From: Mastigamoeba balamuthi
Taxonomy: Eukaryota; Evosea; Mastigamoebida; Mastigamoebidae
Direction: 5' to 3'
Assembly: GCA_902651635.1 (NCBI GenBank)
Contig: CACRSC010000084.1
Coordinates: forward strand, 1,139,628-1,203,627
DNA: 64,000 bases
In this document: positions 11,544 to 23,159 of the stretch, piece after piece
Layout: the number at the start of each line of letters is the position of its first letter
How positions within the stretch are numbered: the stretch's first letter is position 1
Notes under the pieces: model-generated
Databases searched by the model: none
What the model was told of the DNA's origin: nothing
Seen by the model: the letters and a program-made list of their open reading frames with translations, nothing else
Translations under genes and position numbers: made by a program

Positions 11544-12634
11544 TTACTCTTTCCATATTTCGGACTCAGTGAGACCAGATATGAATCCAACTCCCATCAT
11601 GCGAGCGTTTCTGTTGAGCTTGGCCAGATCAGCCATGTCCTCCTCGCTCAGATGCAAGTCGACGGTGTGGAAGTTCTCAGCGATCCTCGAGGGCGACACA
11701 GACTTGGGGATCACGCTGAACCCACTCTGAAGCGCCCACTTGAGCAGCACCTGCGCCGGTGTTGCCCCCACGCACTTGGCAATGGCCGTGACCTCTGGCA
11801 GCTCCAGCAAGATTGGATAATCCTGAAAAACGCTGTGTGAATAGAGTAATCTGAAGTCGAATAATTACAGTAGGACGGAAAGATGATCCTGGGTTGCCAA
11901 GAGTGCTGTAGGACGTGAGGTGGATGTTCTCCTGGCAGGCGAACTCCCTGAGCTTGGGCTGCTGGAGCAGCACGTGGGCCTCCACCTGGTCCACAGCGGG
12001 GCGGATGCGGGCGACGGCCAGCAGGTCCCTCAGGTGGGCCACAGAGTAGTTGGCGACACCGATGGACCGCACGAGGCCCTCGTCCACCAGCCTCTCCATC
12101 GCCCTCCACGTCTCGGCGATGGGCACGCCGTCCAGGTCCTCCTTCTTGAAGGGGTAGGACACTCCTCTCTTGATGGCGACAGGGAAGTGAACTGCATGGG
12201 GTCAAACAGCACAACAATTAGGAGCACAACATACTTCGAGATATAAAAAGTATGCAACTGAGGTAGAGGTCGAGGTAGCTGAGCCCCAGGTCGCCCAGGG
12301 TCTTGCAGCACGCAGTGGCCACGTCCTTCTCGCGGAGCTCTGTGACCCAGACCTTGGACGTGACCCACAGGTCCTCGCGCCTCACAGTGCCGCTGCGGAT
12401 GGCCTCCTCGATGCCCTCGCCCACCTCCTTCTCGTTCCCATAGACAGGCGCGCAGTCGATGTGCCTGTACCCCGCACGGATGGCCGTGGTGACAACGCCC
12501 TTGGCCTGCAGTGGCGGAATGACTCTGCAACAGGTGAGGCCGCTTCGTGGGTGGCTGATGGCGCACAGGGTGCCGAAGCCCACCAGAGGGATGTGGTGCC
12601 CGTTGCTGAGCTGCGTGGTGGTCATTGACAACAC
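11544..12634 (-). CDS. Aldo-keto reductase, array copy 4 (inverted)
   Basis: The only reversed copy inside the cluster. Exons 12634-12567, 12524-12259, 12191-11869 and 11822-11544 give 311 residues; a second Met three codons in (12625) would match the starts of the other copies better. The tetrad is intact (HIDCAPVYGNE, WVTSKVW, IHFP). The otherwise invariant Trp of GFGTW, whose codon is split by intron 1, becomes Leu here (donor CT, acceptor A). Other changes are ACCKTLGD, EFACQENIH and IAKCVGAT, so it has extra cysteines. The end SGLTESEIWKE is also divergent. Intron 3 is only 46 nt. Confidence 0.92.
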
Positions 12635-12684
12635 GCAATACAGTTATTCACACTGATGTGAAGTGGTTGAGGCAATGCACCCGA

Positions 12685-12698
12685 CACGTCACAGGTAC
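12685..12698 (-). promoter_or_regulatory. AKR4 TGACG box
   Basis: Minus strand reads GTACCTGTGACGTG, a near match to the GCACCTGTGACG box, about 55 nt before the AKR4 start. Confidence 0.5.
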
Positions 12699-12907
12699 TG
12701 GATGTTCTGTTCTGCCTGCCATTGCGTGGAGATGCGCTGGCCTACCCTTTTGGGGGAAATTCACACGGGTCGGGCTTCGTCTCAGCACCTTCGGCAGAGT
12801 CCTGTGGTGCTGCCCTAGTATCGTGAAATGGATTGGTTGAGGCCACTCCCCAGTGCGGGCCTTCGGTGTGCACACAACATCGAAGGCACATTGGGATTGT
12901 ACGATCT

Positions 12908-12964
12908 GAATGGATTTATCCCGATACGGATGTCGGCGCAGAAATATCAGCACGAGTGACGTGG
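12908..12964 (+). promoter_or_regulatory. AKR5 composite upstream element
   Basis: GAATGGATTTATCCCGATAC from 12908, then GCACGAGTGACGTGG (12950-12964), ending about 90 nt before the ATG. Same order as before AKR1. Confidence 0.55.
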
Positions 12965-13055
12965 AGCAATTTTCCGGTAATTAAAAGCCCGGTCATGTCT
13001 GAGGAGCACATTATTGATCAAATCAAAAGCACGAGAGCAGGCAACACCACCGAGA

Positions 13056-14174
13056 ATGCCAGTGATCACAACTCACCAACTCAACAACGGGCGCTGCATC
13101 CCTCTTGTCGGCTTTGGCACGTGGTGAGCTATAGTCATCCCTTACTCTTAGTAGCATTACTCTCCTTCCCTGATACCGACATGCAGGCTGGTTTCGCAGG
13201 CACAGGCAAAGCCAGCAGTGACCACAGCGATCCGCACAGGGTACAGGCACATCGACTGTGCAGCAGTGTACGAGAACGAGAGGGAGGTTGGCGAAGCCAT
13301 CAAGGAGGCCATTTCCAACGGAACTGTGAGGCGCGAGGACCTGTGGGTCACGTCCAAGCTCTGGGTCACCGAGCTCCACGAAAAGGACGTGGCCGCGGCG
13401 TGCCGCAAGACCCTGGGCGACCTGGGGCTCAGCTACCTCGACCTCTACCTCAGTTGCGTGTTCTTCCATCCATCTGCCTTTAGTATTACGCATCTGACAG
13501 TGCTTCACCACCCACAGTTCACTTCCCCGCGCCAATAAAGAAGGGGGTGTCCTCCTACCCTTACCGTAGGGAGGACCTGGACGATGTGCCCATCGCTGAG
13601 ACGTGGCGTGCGATGGAGAGGCTGGTGGACGAGGGCCTCGTGCGGTCCATCGGTGTCGCCAACTACTCTGTGGCCCACCTGAGGGACCTGCTGGCCGTCG
13701 CCCGCATCCGCCCCGCGGTGGACCAGGTGGAGGCCCACGTGCTGCTCCAGCAGCCCAAGCTCAGGGAGTTCGCCCGCCACGAGGGCATCCACCTCACGTC
13801 CTACGGAACCCTAGGAGCGCCGGGATCTGTCATCCGCCTGAATGTTCGTGTCTCAGGGCTGAGGCTGTTCGCGACTGACTTGTGTGACATTCCAGGGTTA
13901 TCCGAACCTGCTGGAGCTGCCAGAGGTCGTCTCCATCGCAAAGCGCGTGAGGGCGACGCCGGCGCAGGTGCTTCTCAGGTGGGCGCTTCAGAGCGGGTTC
14001 AGCGTGATCCCCAAGTCGGTGACGCCCTCGAGGATTGCTGAGAACTTCCACGCCATTGACGTGCAGCTGGGCGAGGAGGACATGGCAGGGCTCGCCAAAC
14101 TCAACAGGAACGCCCGCTCGACTACAAACGTGTTCCTTGCTGGTCACACCGAGGCCGAGTTCTGGAGGGAGTAA
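13056..14174 (+). CDS. Aldo-keto reductase, array copy 5
   Basis: 312-residue AKR from exons 13056-13123, 13187-13452, 13518-13843 and 13896-14174. The tetrad is present in [17 protein letters not shown] and IHFP. It has the [10 protein letters not shown] variant. Exon 3 is one codon longer than in most copies ([16 protein letters not shown]). Intron 3 uses the donor AAT|gttcgt and is 52 nt. In exon 4 the usual RVGATPAQ is RVRATPAQ. It ends [11 protein letters not shown]. Confidence 0.94.
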
Positions 14175-14763
14175 CTGCTCCTGAGACTGAGGAGCTTACA
14201 GTTGCATCAGAGGTCGAGATTGTGTCAGGTTTTGGCCGCGGGGAAGGGGGGGGGGCGGGAATCGGAGGGACAGACAACACGCTCCAGGCTCACGGACCAA
14301 CCCCAGCCACAATGGACAACAATGGCCCCATCACCACATTGCTCACAGAGTTGGCACCAGCTGCTTGCGCCCTTTGGCAACACATGCCAGTGGCCACAGG
14401 CGCAATATGTGGGGACCAGCCAGCGGGCTCAGGAGCCGTGATCACAGAAGCTGAAGCTGCTGCCACAGCGTTCGTGGAGAGGACCATCAGATCACACCAC
14501 ATCGGCGAATCAATATTGCCAGATCACGATGATCAAGATGGTGCCGATTGCCCTCCACCCCTGAAGAGCCCGTGAGAACAGATGCCGAGGGAACACGTGT
14601 GCTCGGTGCGACTGGAGGATGCAGTATTTATCACCTGTCATCACCCCCAACAGATTCTGCTGGATTTACACGTCAGAGGGGAAAAAACCGAAAACGAGCG
14701 GATGTAGCCAGCGAATCTTGTTATTTGCCACAGCCCCGAGGGAGACACAACGTCACACCGCAA
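14175..14763. other. Intergenic AKR5-AKR6 with a doubtful small frame
   Basis: It holds an open frame 14222-14575 (+) whose last 88 codons, from ATG 14311, include ITEAEAAATAFVERTIRSHH. This faintly recalls the N-terminal part of inositol-monophosphatase-fold proteins. No continuation or catalytic motif follows, so I do not call a gene. Nearer AKR6 are CACCTGTCATCACC (about 14636) and TGGATTTACA (14661-14670). Confidence 0.3.
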
Positions 14764-15880
14764 ATGGCGAACCCCCACACCTTCGAGCTGAACAACGGCC
14801 GCCAGATCCCCGTCATCGGCTTCGGCACGTGGTGAGAACCTCCTCTGCCCTCCCCGTCCCCCAGTGGGCTCAGGCAAGAGGGCACACCGCAGGGCCCTGC
14901 GGCCCGAGGAGGCCCCCACGGCCGTCTCGGCAGCCATCAGGACGGGGTACAGGCTGATCGACGGTGCGGCCTTCTACGGCAACGAGAAGGAGGTGGGCGA
15001 GGGCATCGGGGAGGCCATCAGCAGCGGGGCTGTGAGGCGCGAGGACCTGTGGGTCACGTCCAAGGTCTGGGTCACCGAGCTCCACGAGCAGGACGTGGCC
15101 GCGGCGTGCCGCAAGACCCTGAGCGACCTGGGGCTCAGCTACCTCGACCTCTACCTCAGTTGCGCTGACTTCTGCCCTCGCCTGGCCTGAGGCAGCCGCT
15201 GACGGGGCTCTCAACTGCGTCCTGTGCAGTCCACTGGCCGCTGGCGACCAAGAAGGGGACCACCATACCCATCAAGAAGGAGGACCTGGACGACGTGCCC
15301 ATCGCCGAGACGTGGGGGGCGATGGAGAGGCTGGTGGACGAGGGCCTCGTGCGGTCCATCGGCGTCGCCAACTACTCTGTGGCCCACCTGAGGGACCTCC
15401 TGGCCGTCGCCCGCATCCGCCCCGCAGTGAACCAGGTCGAGCTGCACGTGCTGCTCCAGCAGCCCAAGCTCAGGGAGTACGCCCGCCACGAGGGCATCCA
15501 CATCACCTCCTACAGGACCCTCGGCAACCCGGGCTCCTCGTGGAATCCCGAGGTGCTTCGCTCTTGATTCGTTCTCAGCTCAATGATGGGTTCACTCACA
15601 GGGATACCCGAACCTGCTGGAGCTGCCAGAGGTCACGGCCATCGCCAAGCGCGTGGGGGCGACGCCGGCGCAGGTGCTGCTCCAGTGGGCGCTGCGGAAC
15701 GGGCTCAGCGTCGTTCCCAAGTCTGCCAAGCCCGCGAGGATGGCTGAGAACCTCAAGGCGGTCGACGTGCAGCTCAGCGAGGAGGACATGGCAGCGCTCG
15801 CCAAGCTCGACAGGCACGCGCGCACGACGGGCTCGTTCTTCTACGCCGGCCGCACCGAGAGCGAGTTCTGGAGGGAGTGA
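14764..15880 (+). CDS. Aldo-keto reductase, array copy 6
   Basis: 311 residues from exons 14764-14831, 14893-15158, 15230-15552 and 15602-15880. The tetrad residues are kept, but the motif is LIDGAAFYGNE: the Cys after the catalytic Asp, invariant in the other copies, is Gly. IHWP subgroup. Other copy-specific changes are ETWGAMERL, PAVNQVELHVLL and REYARHEGIHIT. The cofactor motif is altered to VVPKSAKPARMAEN. So this copy is among the more diverged in exons 3-4. It ends AGRTESEFWRE. Confidence 0.94.
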
Positions 15881-16238
15881 GGGGAGCTCTGTTGGGCGTC
15901 TGGCCCACTGGACGGCAGAAGGGCGACACCACACAACAATGGCACTCTGATGGCCCTTCTGCGGAATGGGTGCGAATGTGAGCTCAGCTTTCTCTTCGGC
16001 CTTTTGTGCGGGCGGGACAGAAAGGGACCAGACTGCATCAACGACACTGGCGTCTGCCCGTCGATGCCTGCCTGTTGCTCAGGGGACCCACTTGACGAAA
16101 CACAGAGACCATTGTTGTTGGACATCCGGGGGGAACTGTGGGGCAGCCGCGGGTGTTTGACACAGCCCCTCTTTGCTCTCACGCTCGCAGGCGCAGCGCC
16201 CCATGTCGCAGCCCGGCATCGAGCTGGTCAAGACGAGC

Positions 16239-16299
<61 letters not shown>

Positions 16300-16421
16300 N
16301 NNNNNNNNNNNNNNNNNNNNNNNNNNNNNNNNNNNNNNNNNNCTCAGGGGAGAAATATCTTGGCCGCCAGCTCATCGCCAAGTGCCACACACACATTGCG
16401 TAGCAGCGTCTCTCATCAGCC
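15881..16421. other. Intergenic AKR6-AKR7 with microsatellite and gap
   Basis: No gene seen. It contains a (CT)n run at about 16241-16299 running straight into 43 Ns (16300-16342). AKR7 promoter boxes, if any, may be hidden by the gap. Confidence 0.6.
16241..16342 (+). repeat. (CT)n microsatellite ending in assembly gap
   Basis: About 59 nt of pure CT dinucleotide, then 43 undetermined bases. Probably an unresolved simple repeat, so its true length is unknown. Confidence 0.9.
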
Positions 16422-17820
16422 ATGTCCGCCATCCCCACCTACCAGCTCAGCAACGGCCGCCGCATGCCCGCCATCGGCTTCGGCACCTGGTGCGCTGCTG
16501 CCCCCCACCCCCGCTGCATCAGCTCCCCCTCTCTCGCTCTGATTGGGGGCCCCGCAGCCTCTGCAAAGCCCACGCAATAACACAGCCACTACCACCACTA
16601 CCACCACCACTACCACCACCACATCCGCAACGGCGGCCTCCCAGGAAGCTCCAGCGCAGCGAGGCCTCGGGGGCGGTCGCGGCGGCCATCGCGGCGGGGT
16701 ACAGGCTGATCGACTGCGCGGCCGTCTACGGCAACGAGCGGGAGGTGGGCGCGGCCATGGGGGAGGCCATCAGCAGCGGGGCTGTGGGGCGCGAGGACCT
16801 GTGGGTCACGTCCAAGGTCTGGATCACCGAGCTCAGCGAGAAGGACGTCGCCGCGGCGTGCCGCAGGTCCCTCGCAGACCTGGGGCTCAGCTACCTCGAC
16901 CTCTACCTCAGTTGCGTCGCTGTGGGAATTGAGTGGCGTGGGGGTTTGTCCGATGAATTACGAGATGTGGTTGCGGCGCCGTGGCGTGGCTGAGTGGCCA
17001 TCACGGGGGACGTGTGCGCTGGAGGAGGAGAGAGTTGGCAGCCCTGGCGATGTGTGGGCAGAGGCAATTGAGTTGGCACTGACGTGTTGTCCTGCGGGTG
17101 CAGTCCACTGGCCGCTGGCGATCAAGAAGGGCGCAGCGCTGCCCATCAAGCGCGAGGACATCGACGACATCAAGCTCGCCGAGACGTGGCGGGCGATGGA
17201 GAGGCTGGTGGACGAGGGCCTCGTGCGGTCCATCGGCGTCGCCAACTACTCTGTGGCCCACCTGAGGGACCTGCTGGCCGTCGCCCGCATCCGCCCTGCT
17301 GTGGACCAGGTGGAGGCCCACGTGCTGCTCCAGCAGCCCAAGCTCAGGGAGTTCGCCCGCAAGGAGGGCATCCACCTCACCTCCTACAGCACCCTCGGCA
17401 GCGGCGACTCCCCCATGCGCCCCAAGGTACTGCCCTCTGACGCTAGTTGTGGCTTTTGACTTGGTTTTCTGCACACATTTCCTTGCCCGATTCAATTGCA
17501 ATGAGGAAACAGCGTCTCAAACGGGTTCCGCCTCTTCGCAGGACTACCCGAGCCTGCTGGAGCTGCCCGAGGTCAAGGCGGTGGCGGCCCGCGTGGGGGC
17601 GACGCCGGCGCAGGTGCTGCTCAAGTGGGCGCTGCAGAGCGGGTTCAGCGTGATCCCCAAGTCTGTGTCGCCCTCGAGGATCGCCGAGAACCTGCACGCG
17701 GTCGACGTGCACCTCAACGAGGCGGACATGGTCGAGCTGTCGAAGCTCGACAGGCACGCGCGCACCGCAGGCGCGGCCTTCTATGCTGGCCGCACCGAGT
17801 CGGAGTTCTGGAGGGAGTGA
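16422..17820 (+). CDS. Aldo-keto reductase, array copy 7
   Basis: 311 residues from exons 16422-16489, 16645-16910, 17104-17426 and 17542-17820. The tetrad is intact (LIDCAAVYGNE, WVTSKVW, IHWP). It has the longest introns of the array (155, 193 and 115 nt): intron 1 carries an ACC/ACT triplet repeat near 16578-16620, and introns 2 and 3 each contain CAATTG. Copy-specific residues are GREDLWV, RRSLADLG, KREDIDDIKLAETW and LGSGDSPMRPK. It is the best marker of the IHWP lineage. Confidence 0.94.
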
Positions 17821-18271
17821 AGCCAGCGAGAGCGTCGCCGCTGGGCGGAGACCGGCCGACACTGTTCGGGCATAGATCCCCTCTTGATGCCTGGCAGGCT
17901 CCGGGCATGCTCGGCCGATGGAAACAACGGAACACACTCTTGCAACCACAACTGTACCGAATTCAGTTTTCGGCTATGCGATTCGAGACAGAGAACAATT
18001 CGAGTGCCTTCGTCACTGGGGCGTATGTCAGGCCTGCAGCGGTGAATTCTATCGCCCGAGGAGCGCAGCATTCGGTGGGGAACAGTGCACGATGTAGTTG
18101 GATTTTGCCTGAGGCGGAAGGATCTGCGGCACAGCTGGCCCTAAAGGTTGCCGCGGTGGAAAAGCGAGCACCTGTGACGTGAGCAAGCAGTTGTTTAAAA
18201 GGTCCTGGCGAATCATCAGTAGACTGATCACAGCCATCAAGACAAGTCACAGCGCAGTCCTTACAGAACCC
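17821..18271. other. Intergenic AKR7-AKR8
   Basis: No gene seen apart from the AKR8 promoter boxes. Confidence 0.5.
18097..18180 (+). promoter_or_regulatory. AKR8 composite upstream element
   Basis: GTTGGATTTTGCC (from 18097) and GCACCTGTGACGT (18168-18180), about 165 and 90 nt before the start. Same order as AKR1 and AKR3. Confidence 0.55.
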
Positions 18272-19390
18272 ATGTCAGCCACCGCAACTGCTGAGCTCAA
18301 CAACGGGCGCCACATCCCCTTGATGGGGCTCGGCACCTGGTGCGCGCTCTGCCATACACCACAGACAGAAATCGACCACTGATCGATATCGCTCCGCAGG
18401 CTGGTCACCCCCGATCAGGCCAAGGCAGCAGTGAGTACGGCAATCAGGACGGGTTATCGTCACATCGACTGTGCGGCAGTGTACGGGAACGAAAGGGAGG
18501 TAGGCGAGGGCATCAGCGAGGCCATCAACGCCAACGCCGGGACAAAGGTGAGGCGCGAGGACCTGTGGGTCACGTCCAAGGTCTGGGTTACAGACCTACA
18601 CGAGAAGGACGTCGCAGCGTCTTGCCGCAAGACCCTGAGCGACCTGGGGCTCAGCTACCTCGACCTCTTCCTCAGTTGCGTGTCAATTATGAGCTTCATC
18701 TGCTGTAGCTCAATCTAACATCTATTGCGCTACCTCAGTTCACTTCCCAGCACCGATCAAGAAGGGCGCGACTCTGCCAGTCAAGAAGGAGGACCTGGAC
18801 GACGTGCCCATCGCTGAGACGTGGCGTGCGATGGAGAGGCTGGTGGACGAGGGCTTCGTGCGGTCCATCGGTGTCGCCAACTTCACGACGCCGTACCTGA
18901 GGGACCTGCTGGCCGTCGCCCGCATCCGCCCTGCTGTGGACCAGGTGGAGGCCCACGTGCTGCTCCAGCAGCCCAAGCTTAGAGAGTTCGCCCGCAAGGA
19001 GGGCATCCACCTCACCTCCTACAGCACCCTCGGCAGCCCCGGTGCCTGTTTCCGTGTCAAGGTACTCAAATCCCAACTCTGAATGACAATAAACTCAATC
19101 ACTTCCCACAGGGTTTTCCGAACCTGCTGGAGCTGCCCGAGGTCGTTTCAATTGCCAAGCGCATTGGTGCATCGCCAGCGCAGGTTCTGCTCAAGTGGGC
19201 GCTGCAGAGCGGTTTCAGTGTGATCCCCAAGTCGGTATCTCCAGCGAGGATGGCCGAGAACTTTCACGCCATCAACGTGCCTCTGAGCAAGGGGGACATG
19301 GTCGAGCTCGCCAAACTCAACAGGAACGCCCGCTCTGCTGGAGAGGTCTTCCTCGCAGGCCGCTCCGAACTGGAGTTCTGGAGAGAGTAG
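18272..19390 (+). CDS. Aldo-keto reductase, array copy 8
   Basis: 314 residues, the longest copy, from exons 18272-18339, 18400-18674, 18739-19061 and 19112-19390. Exon 2 has a three-codon insertion (AINANAGTKVRRED). The tetrad is present ([22 protein letters not shown]). The first exon has GLGTW in place of GFGTW. It has the FTTPYLRDLL variant. Exon 4 shows RIGASPAQ and INVPLSKGDMVEL, and ends AGRSELEFWRE. Confidence 0.94.
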
Positions 19391-19915
19391 TGAGCGGTTC
19401 ACCGAGGCTGAGGAATGCTGATTGGCTTTTCTGCGCTCAATGAGCAGAAATTCCGAAGAGAAGATATCAGTTGATTCCCCCTCAGTGGTGCTCTCCTGTC
19501 TCGTCGTATTGGGTGCCGTTTCTCCACTTCATTTGCTCTCCAAATTCGACGGTCGGATTTGAGGCGTCGCAATGAACTGCTGCTGCCTAAGACGTGTTGC
19601 TCAAGGCTCAGGTGGTGGCATCAGATGCCGTCATGCACGTGTGCTCGAAGCGGGGGAGGGGAAACACCGGCGAGTTTGTTCCCTTGGCATGGCTCAATGG
19701 TACTGCCAGGATGAGAGGCCATTCCCCCAGCACCTCTTACCTTTCTCGTCGGCGAGATCTCTCTTTATTCTTCCTCATTGGTCGGCATTGTTTAAACAAA
19801 TCCAATCATCAAGCCCAGATGCACTGGAAAAACCATCACTTGTGACGTGTCTCCGAGCACCATGGAGAAAGAAACACTACGGGTTCTGCACATTCAAAGT
19901 TTGTCGTCCACCTCG
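19391..19915. other. Intergenic AKR8-AKR9
   Basis: No gene seen. It contains an inverted GGATT box (AAATCCA, about 19798-19804) and the AKR9 TGACG box. Confidence 0.5.
19837..19849 (+). promoter_or_regulatory. AKR9 TGACG box
   Basis: CACTTGTGACGTG, one mismatch from CACCTGTGACGTG before AKR8, about 70 nt upstream of the start. Confidence 0.5.
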
Positions 19916-21026
19916 ATGTCGGGCACCGCAGAGCTTAACGACGGGCGCCAGATCCCTCGTATCGGCTTCGGCACATGGTACGGCGCACATCCCAAGAAGA
20001 ACTGAGGGCAGCCCCCGTGAACTGAGACCTTCTGCGGTGATTCAGGCGTGTTACACCTGCACAGGCCAGGGGTGTGATCACCACGGCCATCCGCACAGGG
20101 TACAGGCACATCGACTGCGCGCCTGTCTATGGGAACGAGAAGGAGGTGGGCGAGGGCATCAGCGACGCCATCAGCAGCGGTGTTGTGATGCGCGAGGACC
20201 TGTGGGTCACGTCCAAGGTCTGGGTCACCGAGCTCCACGAGAAGGACGTAGCTCCAGCGTGCCGCAAGACCCTGGGAGACCTGGGGCTCAGCTATCTCGA
20301 CCTCTACCTCAGTTGCGTGTGCTCTTAATTCGTGAATTCCTTGAATACATGTTATTCGCTTACTCACTGCTCGCCGCAGTTCACTTCTTTGCACCCATCA
20401 AAAGGGGAGCATCGCCCCCGTTCAAGAAGGAGGACCTGGACGATGTGCCCATCGCTGAGACGTGGCGTGCGATGGAGAGGCTGGTGGACGAGGGCCTCGT
20501 GCGGTCCATCGGTGTCGCCAACTTCACGACGCCGTACCTGAGGGACCTGCTGGCCGTCGCCCGCATCCGCCCCGCTGTGGACCAGGTGGAGGCCCACGTG
20601 CTGCTCCAGCAGCCCAAGCTCAGGGAGTTTGCCCGCCACGAGGGCATCCACCTCACGTCGCACAGCACCCTGGGGGCTCCGCTCGCGAGCAACAACCCCA
20701 AGGTACAACCGCCCCCAAATGGCATCCGGTCTGATCACTTCCCACAGGGATTTCCGAACCTGTTGGAACTCCCGGAGGTCACAGCCATTGCAAAGCGTGT
20801 GGGGGCGACGCCGGCACAGGTGCTGCTCAAGTGGGCGCTGCAGAGCGGGTTCAGCGTGATCCCCAAGTCGGCGTACCCCTCGAGGATGAGAGAGAACCTC
20901 GGCGCGGTCCATGTGCCCCTGAGCGAGACAGACATGGCTGAGCTGGCCAAGCTCAACAGAAACTACCGCCGTGGTGGCCAGGGCTTTCTGGCAGGCCGTA
21001 CTGAGCTCCAGTTTTGGAGGGAGTAG
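19916..21026 (+). CDS. Aldo-keto reductase, array copy 9
   Basis: 309 residues from exons 19916-19977, 20046-20311, 20380-20702 and 20748-21026. The tetrad is present (HIDCAPVYGNE, WVTSKVW, LIHFF). The Pro after IHF, kept in the other copies, is Phe. The cofactor motif is changed to IPKSAYPSRMREN, with Arg for Ala. FTTPYLRDLL variant. Intron 3 is 45 nt, among the shortest here. It ends AGRTELQFWRE, like copy 10 (AGRTELQLWRE). Confidence 0.94.
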
Positions 21027-21547
21027 AGCAGAACGCATACAGTGAGTGAGCTCACATTCGATGAACAGCAGAATATTGCAAGTCGAACACCGATTCATTT
21101 ACGATTGGGGGTGCCTCCTTCACAATTCTCCGCCGAGAGGGGTGGCGGTGAGACACAGGTGAGCGAAGATCGTCAAAGGAGCATCTTTATGCTCTGCCAC
21201 TCGATTATTAGCTCAAGCAGAGTTACGGGGCTCTCTGTCTGCAGTGATCGTGACGGGTTCGTTTAACATAAGTTACTTACTATAAGGAACGATTGGCTCT
21301 CTGCCCTGTCTGCCTTGAAGCCGGGTGGGCACAGAAAGAAACCTCGAAGGTGAGTCACAAGAAGATACAACACGGCCGTAAGTATTGCATCTTCTGGAGG
21401 AGTTGCCGAGTCACGAATCCAACGATAATCCTGTCACTACCCTTTTCCGTGTGAGTGGATTTCAGTTGAAGACACTGCAAATCTACAAGGGCTCCCAACC
21501 CCAATTGAGTACACGCTGCCATAACGTGTAGAAGACAGAGCACACAC
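21027..21547. other. Intergenic AKR9-AKR10
   Basis: No gene seen. It holds the inverted box CACGAATCCA (21412-21421). Confidence 0.5.
21412..21421 (+). promoter_or_regulatory. AKR10 inverted GGATT box
   Basis: CACGAATCCA, 127 nt before the ATG. The complement TGGATTCGTG resembles the GGATTTA box in reverse orientation; the same word lies about 125-145 nt before AKR11 and AKR12. Confidence 0.45.
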
Positions 21548-22651
21548 ATGCCGGCCATCACAACCTGCGAGCTCAATGATGGGCGCCACATACCTCTAGT
21601 GGGACTCGGAACATGGTGCGAGCCAGAAGTCATCAGGTTGCCCTCTGACTCGGAGCAATGCTGCACAGGATGATTGCACCTGCCGAAGCCAAGGCTGCCA
21701 CCGTTTCAGCCATAAGCACGGGGTACAGGCACATCGACTGCGCGGCCTTCTACGGCAACGAGAAGGAGGTGGGCGAGGGCATCGGGGAGGCCATCAGCAG
21801 TGGTCTTGTGAGGCGCGAGGACCTGTGGGTCACGTCCAAGGTCTGGATCACCGAGCTCCACGAGCAGGACGTGGCAGCGGCGTGCCGCAAGACCCTGGGC
21901 GACCTGGGGCTCAGCTACCTCGACCTCTACCTCAGTTGCGCTGACTTCTGCTGAAGAACGCTGACATCTCACTCTCGTCTCTCCCTCCCCATCCCATCAA
22001 GTTCACTTCCCGACGCAGGCCAAGAAGGGAGCGACTCTGCCCCTCAAGGAGGAGGACCTGGACGACGTGCCTATCGCCGAGACGTGGCGGGCGATGGAGA
22101 GGCTGGTGGACGAGGGCCTCGTGCGGTCCATCGGTGTCGCCAACTTCACGACGCCGTACCTGAGGGACCTCCTGGCCGTCGCCCGCATCCGCCCCGCTGT
22201 GGACCAGGTGGAGGCCCACGTGCTGCTCCAGCAGCCCAAGCTCAGGGAGTTCGCCCGCCAGGAGAGCATCCACCTCACGTCTCACAGCACTCTCGGCAGC
22301 CCTGGATCTGCACGCCTCCGCCAGAAAGTGCGCACAGCAAGTTAATTTTCTACTGAGATCTCAATTTCGCAGGGGTTTCCGAGCATGCTGGAGCTGCCAG
22401 AGGTCGTTTCAATTGCCAAGCGAGTGGGAGTATCGCCAGCGCAGGTGCTGCTCAGGTGGGCGCTGCAGAGCGGTTTCAGTGTGATCCCCAAGTCAGTGGC
22501 GTCCTCGAGGATGGCTGAGAACCTCCGTGCCATCGACGTGCAGCTGAGCGAGGACGAGATGGCGGAGCTCGCCAAGCTTGACAGAAGCCTACGCCGTGGG
22601 GGCGAGGCCTTTCTCGCAGGCCGCACGGAACTCCAGCTTTGGAGGGAGTAG
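21548..22651 (+). CDS. Aldo-keto reductase, array copy 10
   Basis: 312 residues from exons 21548-21615, 21669-21934, 22002-22327 and 22373-22651. Tetrad complete (HIDCAAFYGNE, WVTSKVW, IHFP). Intron 2 is almost identical to that of copy 11 over its whole 67 nt, differing mainly at the acceptor, which is AAG here and CAG in copy 11. AAG is a weaker acceptor. Start MPAITTCELNDG and IHFPTQAKKGATLPLK are shared with copy 11, so the two are recent duplicates or recently converted. It ends AGRTELQLWRE. Confidence 0.94.
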
Positions 22652-23159
22652 GAGTGAACAACAGAGCGGATACTCCTCTGGTGCACACAATTGATGAGAG
22701 ACAGATCCTGAATTTGTGTGACTAAGTCAATCGAAACGTGCTGAGGGAGAGAGGAACCACCTATCGAAACAGGCTCTCAAATGCACACCTTCCTCCAAAT
22801 CCTCCTTAATGCAGGCTCTCAGCAGGACGGCCATCGTAGATCATGTCTGTATGGCCACCTGTCTAAACCGTATGACACACGAGAATTCGGCAGCTCTCAG
22901 ACAACAAACGCTGGTTCTCCGCCCTGGCGGGTCCACAGATAATGAGGAGCCCAACGCCCCAGAGCTTCTGAAAGATTTGTCTCGCAGGTGCAGCGACGTT
23001 CGTTTTCGTCCCCGTTGCACCACCAGCACGAATCCATTGATATCCGACACCGCTGTGTTACGTGTCCGTGGTTCAATCTCATTTTACTCAGCACGTTGGA
23101 GAACAAACACAACGGACCTCTCTCACTCACCCTGAGTGTACGCACGTTGCGCAGCACAC
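22652..23159. other. Intergenic AKR10-AKR11
   Basis: No gene seen. It holds the inverted box CACGAATCCA (23027-23036). Confidence 0.5.
23027..23036 (+). promoter_or_regulatory. AKR11 inverted GGATT box
   Basis: CACGAATCCA, identical to the AKR10 box, 124 nt before the ATG. Confidence 0.45.

Larger units (their letters stand above)
12635..13055. other. Divergent intergenic AKR4/AKR5
   Basis: Head-to-head promoter region of AKR4 (-) and AKR5 (+). It holds a TGACG box for each gene and a GGATTTA box on the AKR5 side. Confidence 0.55.
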
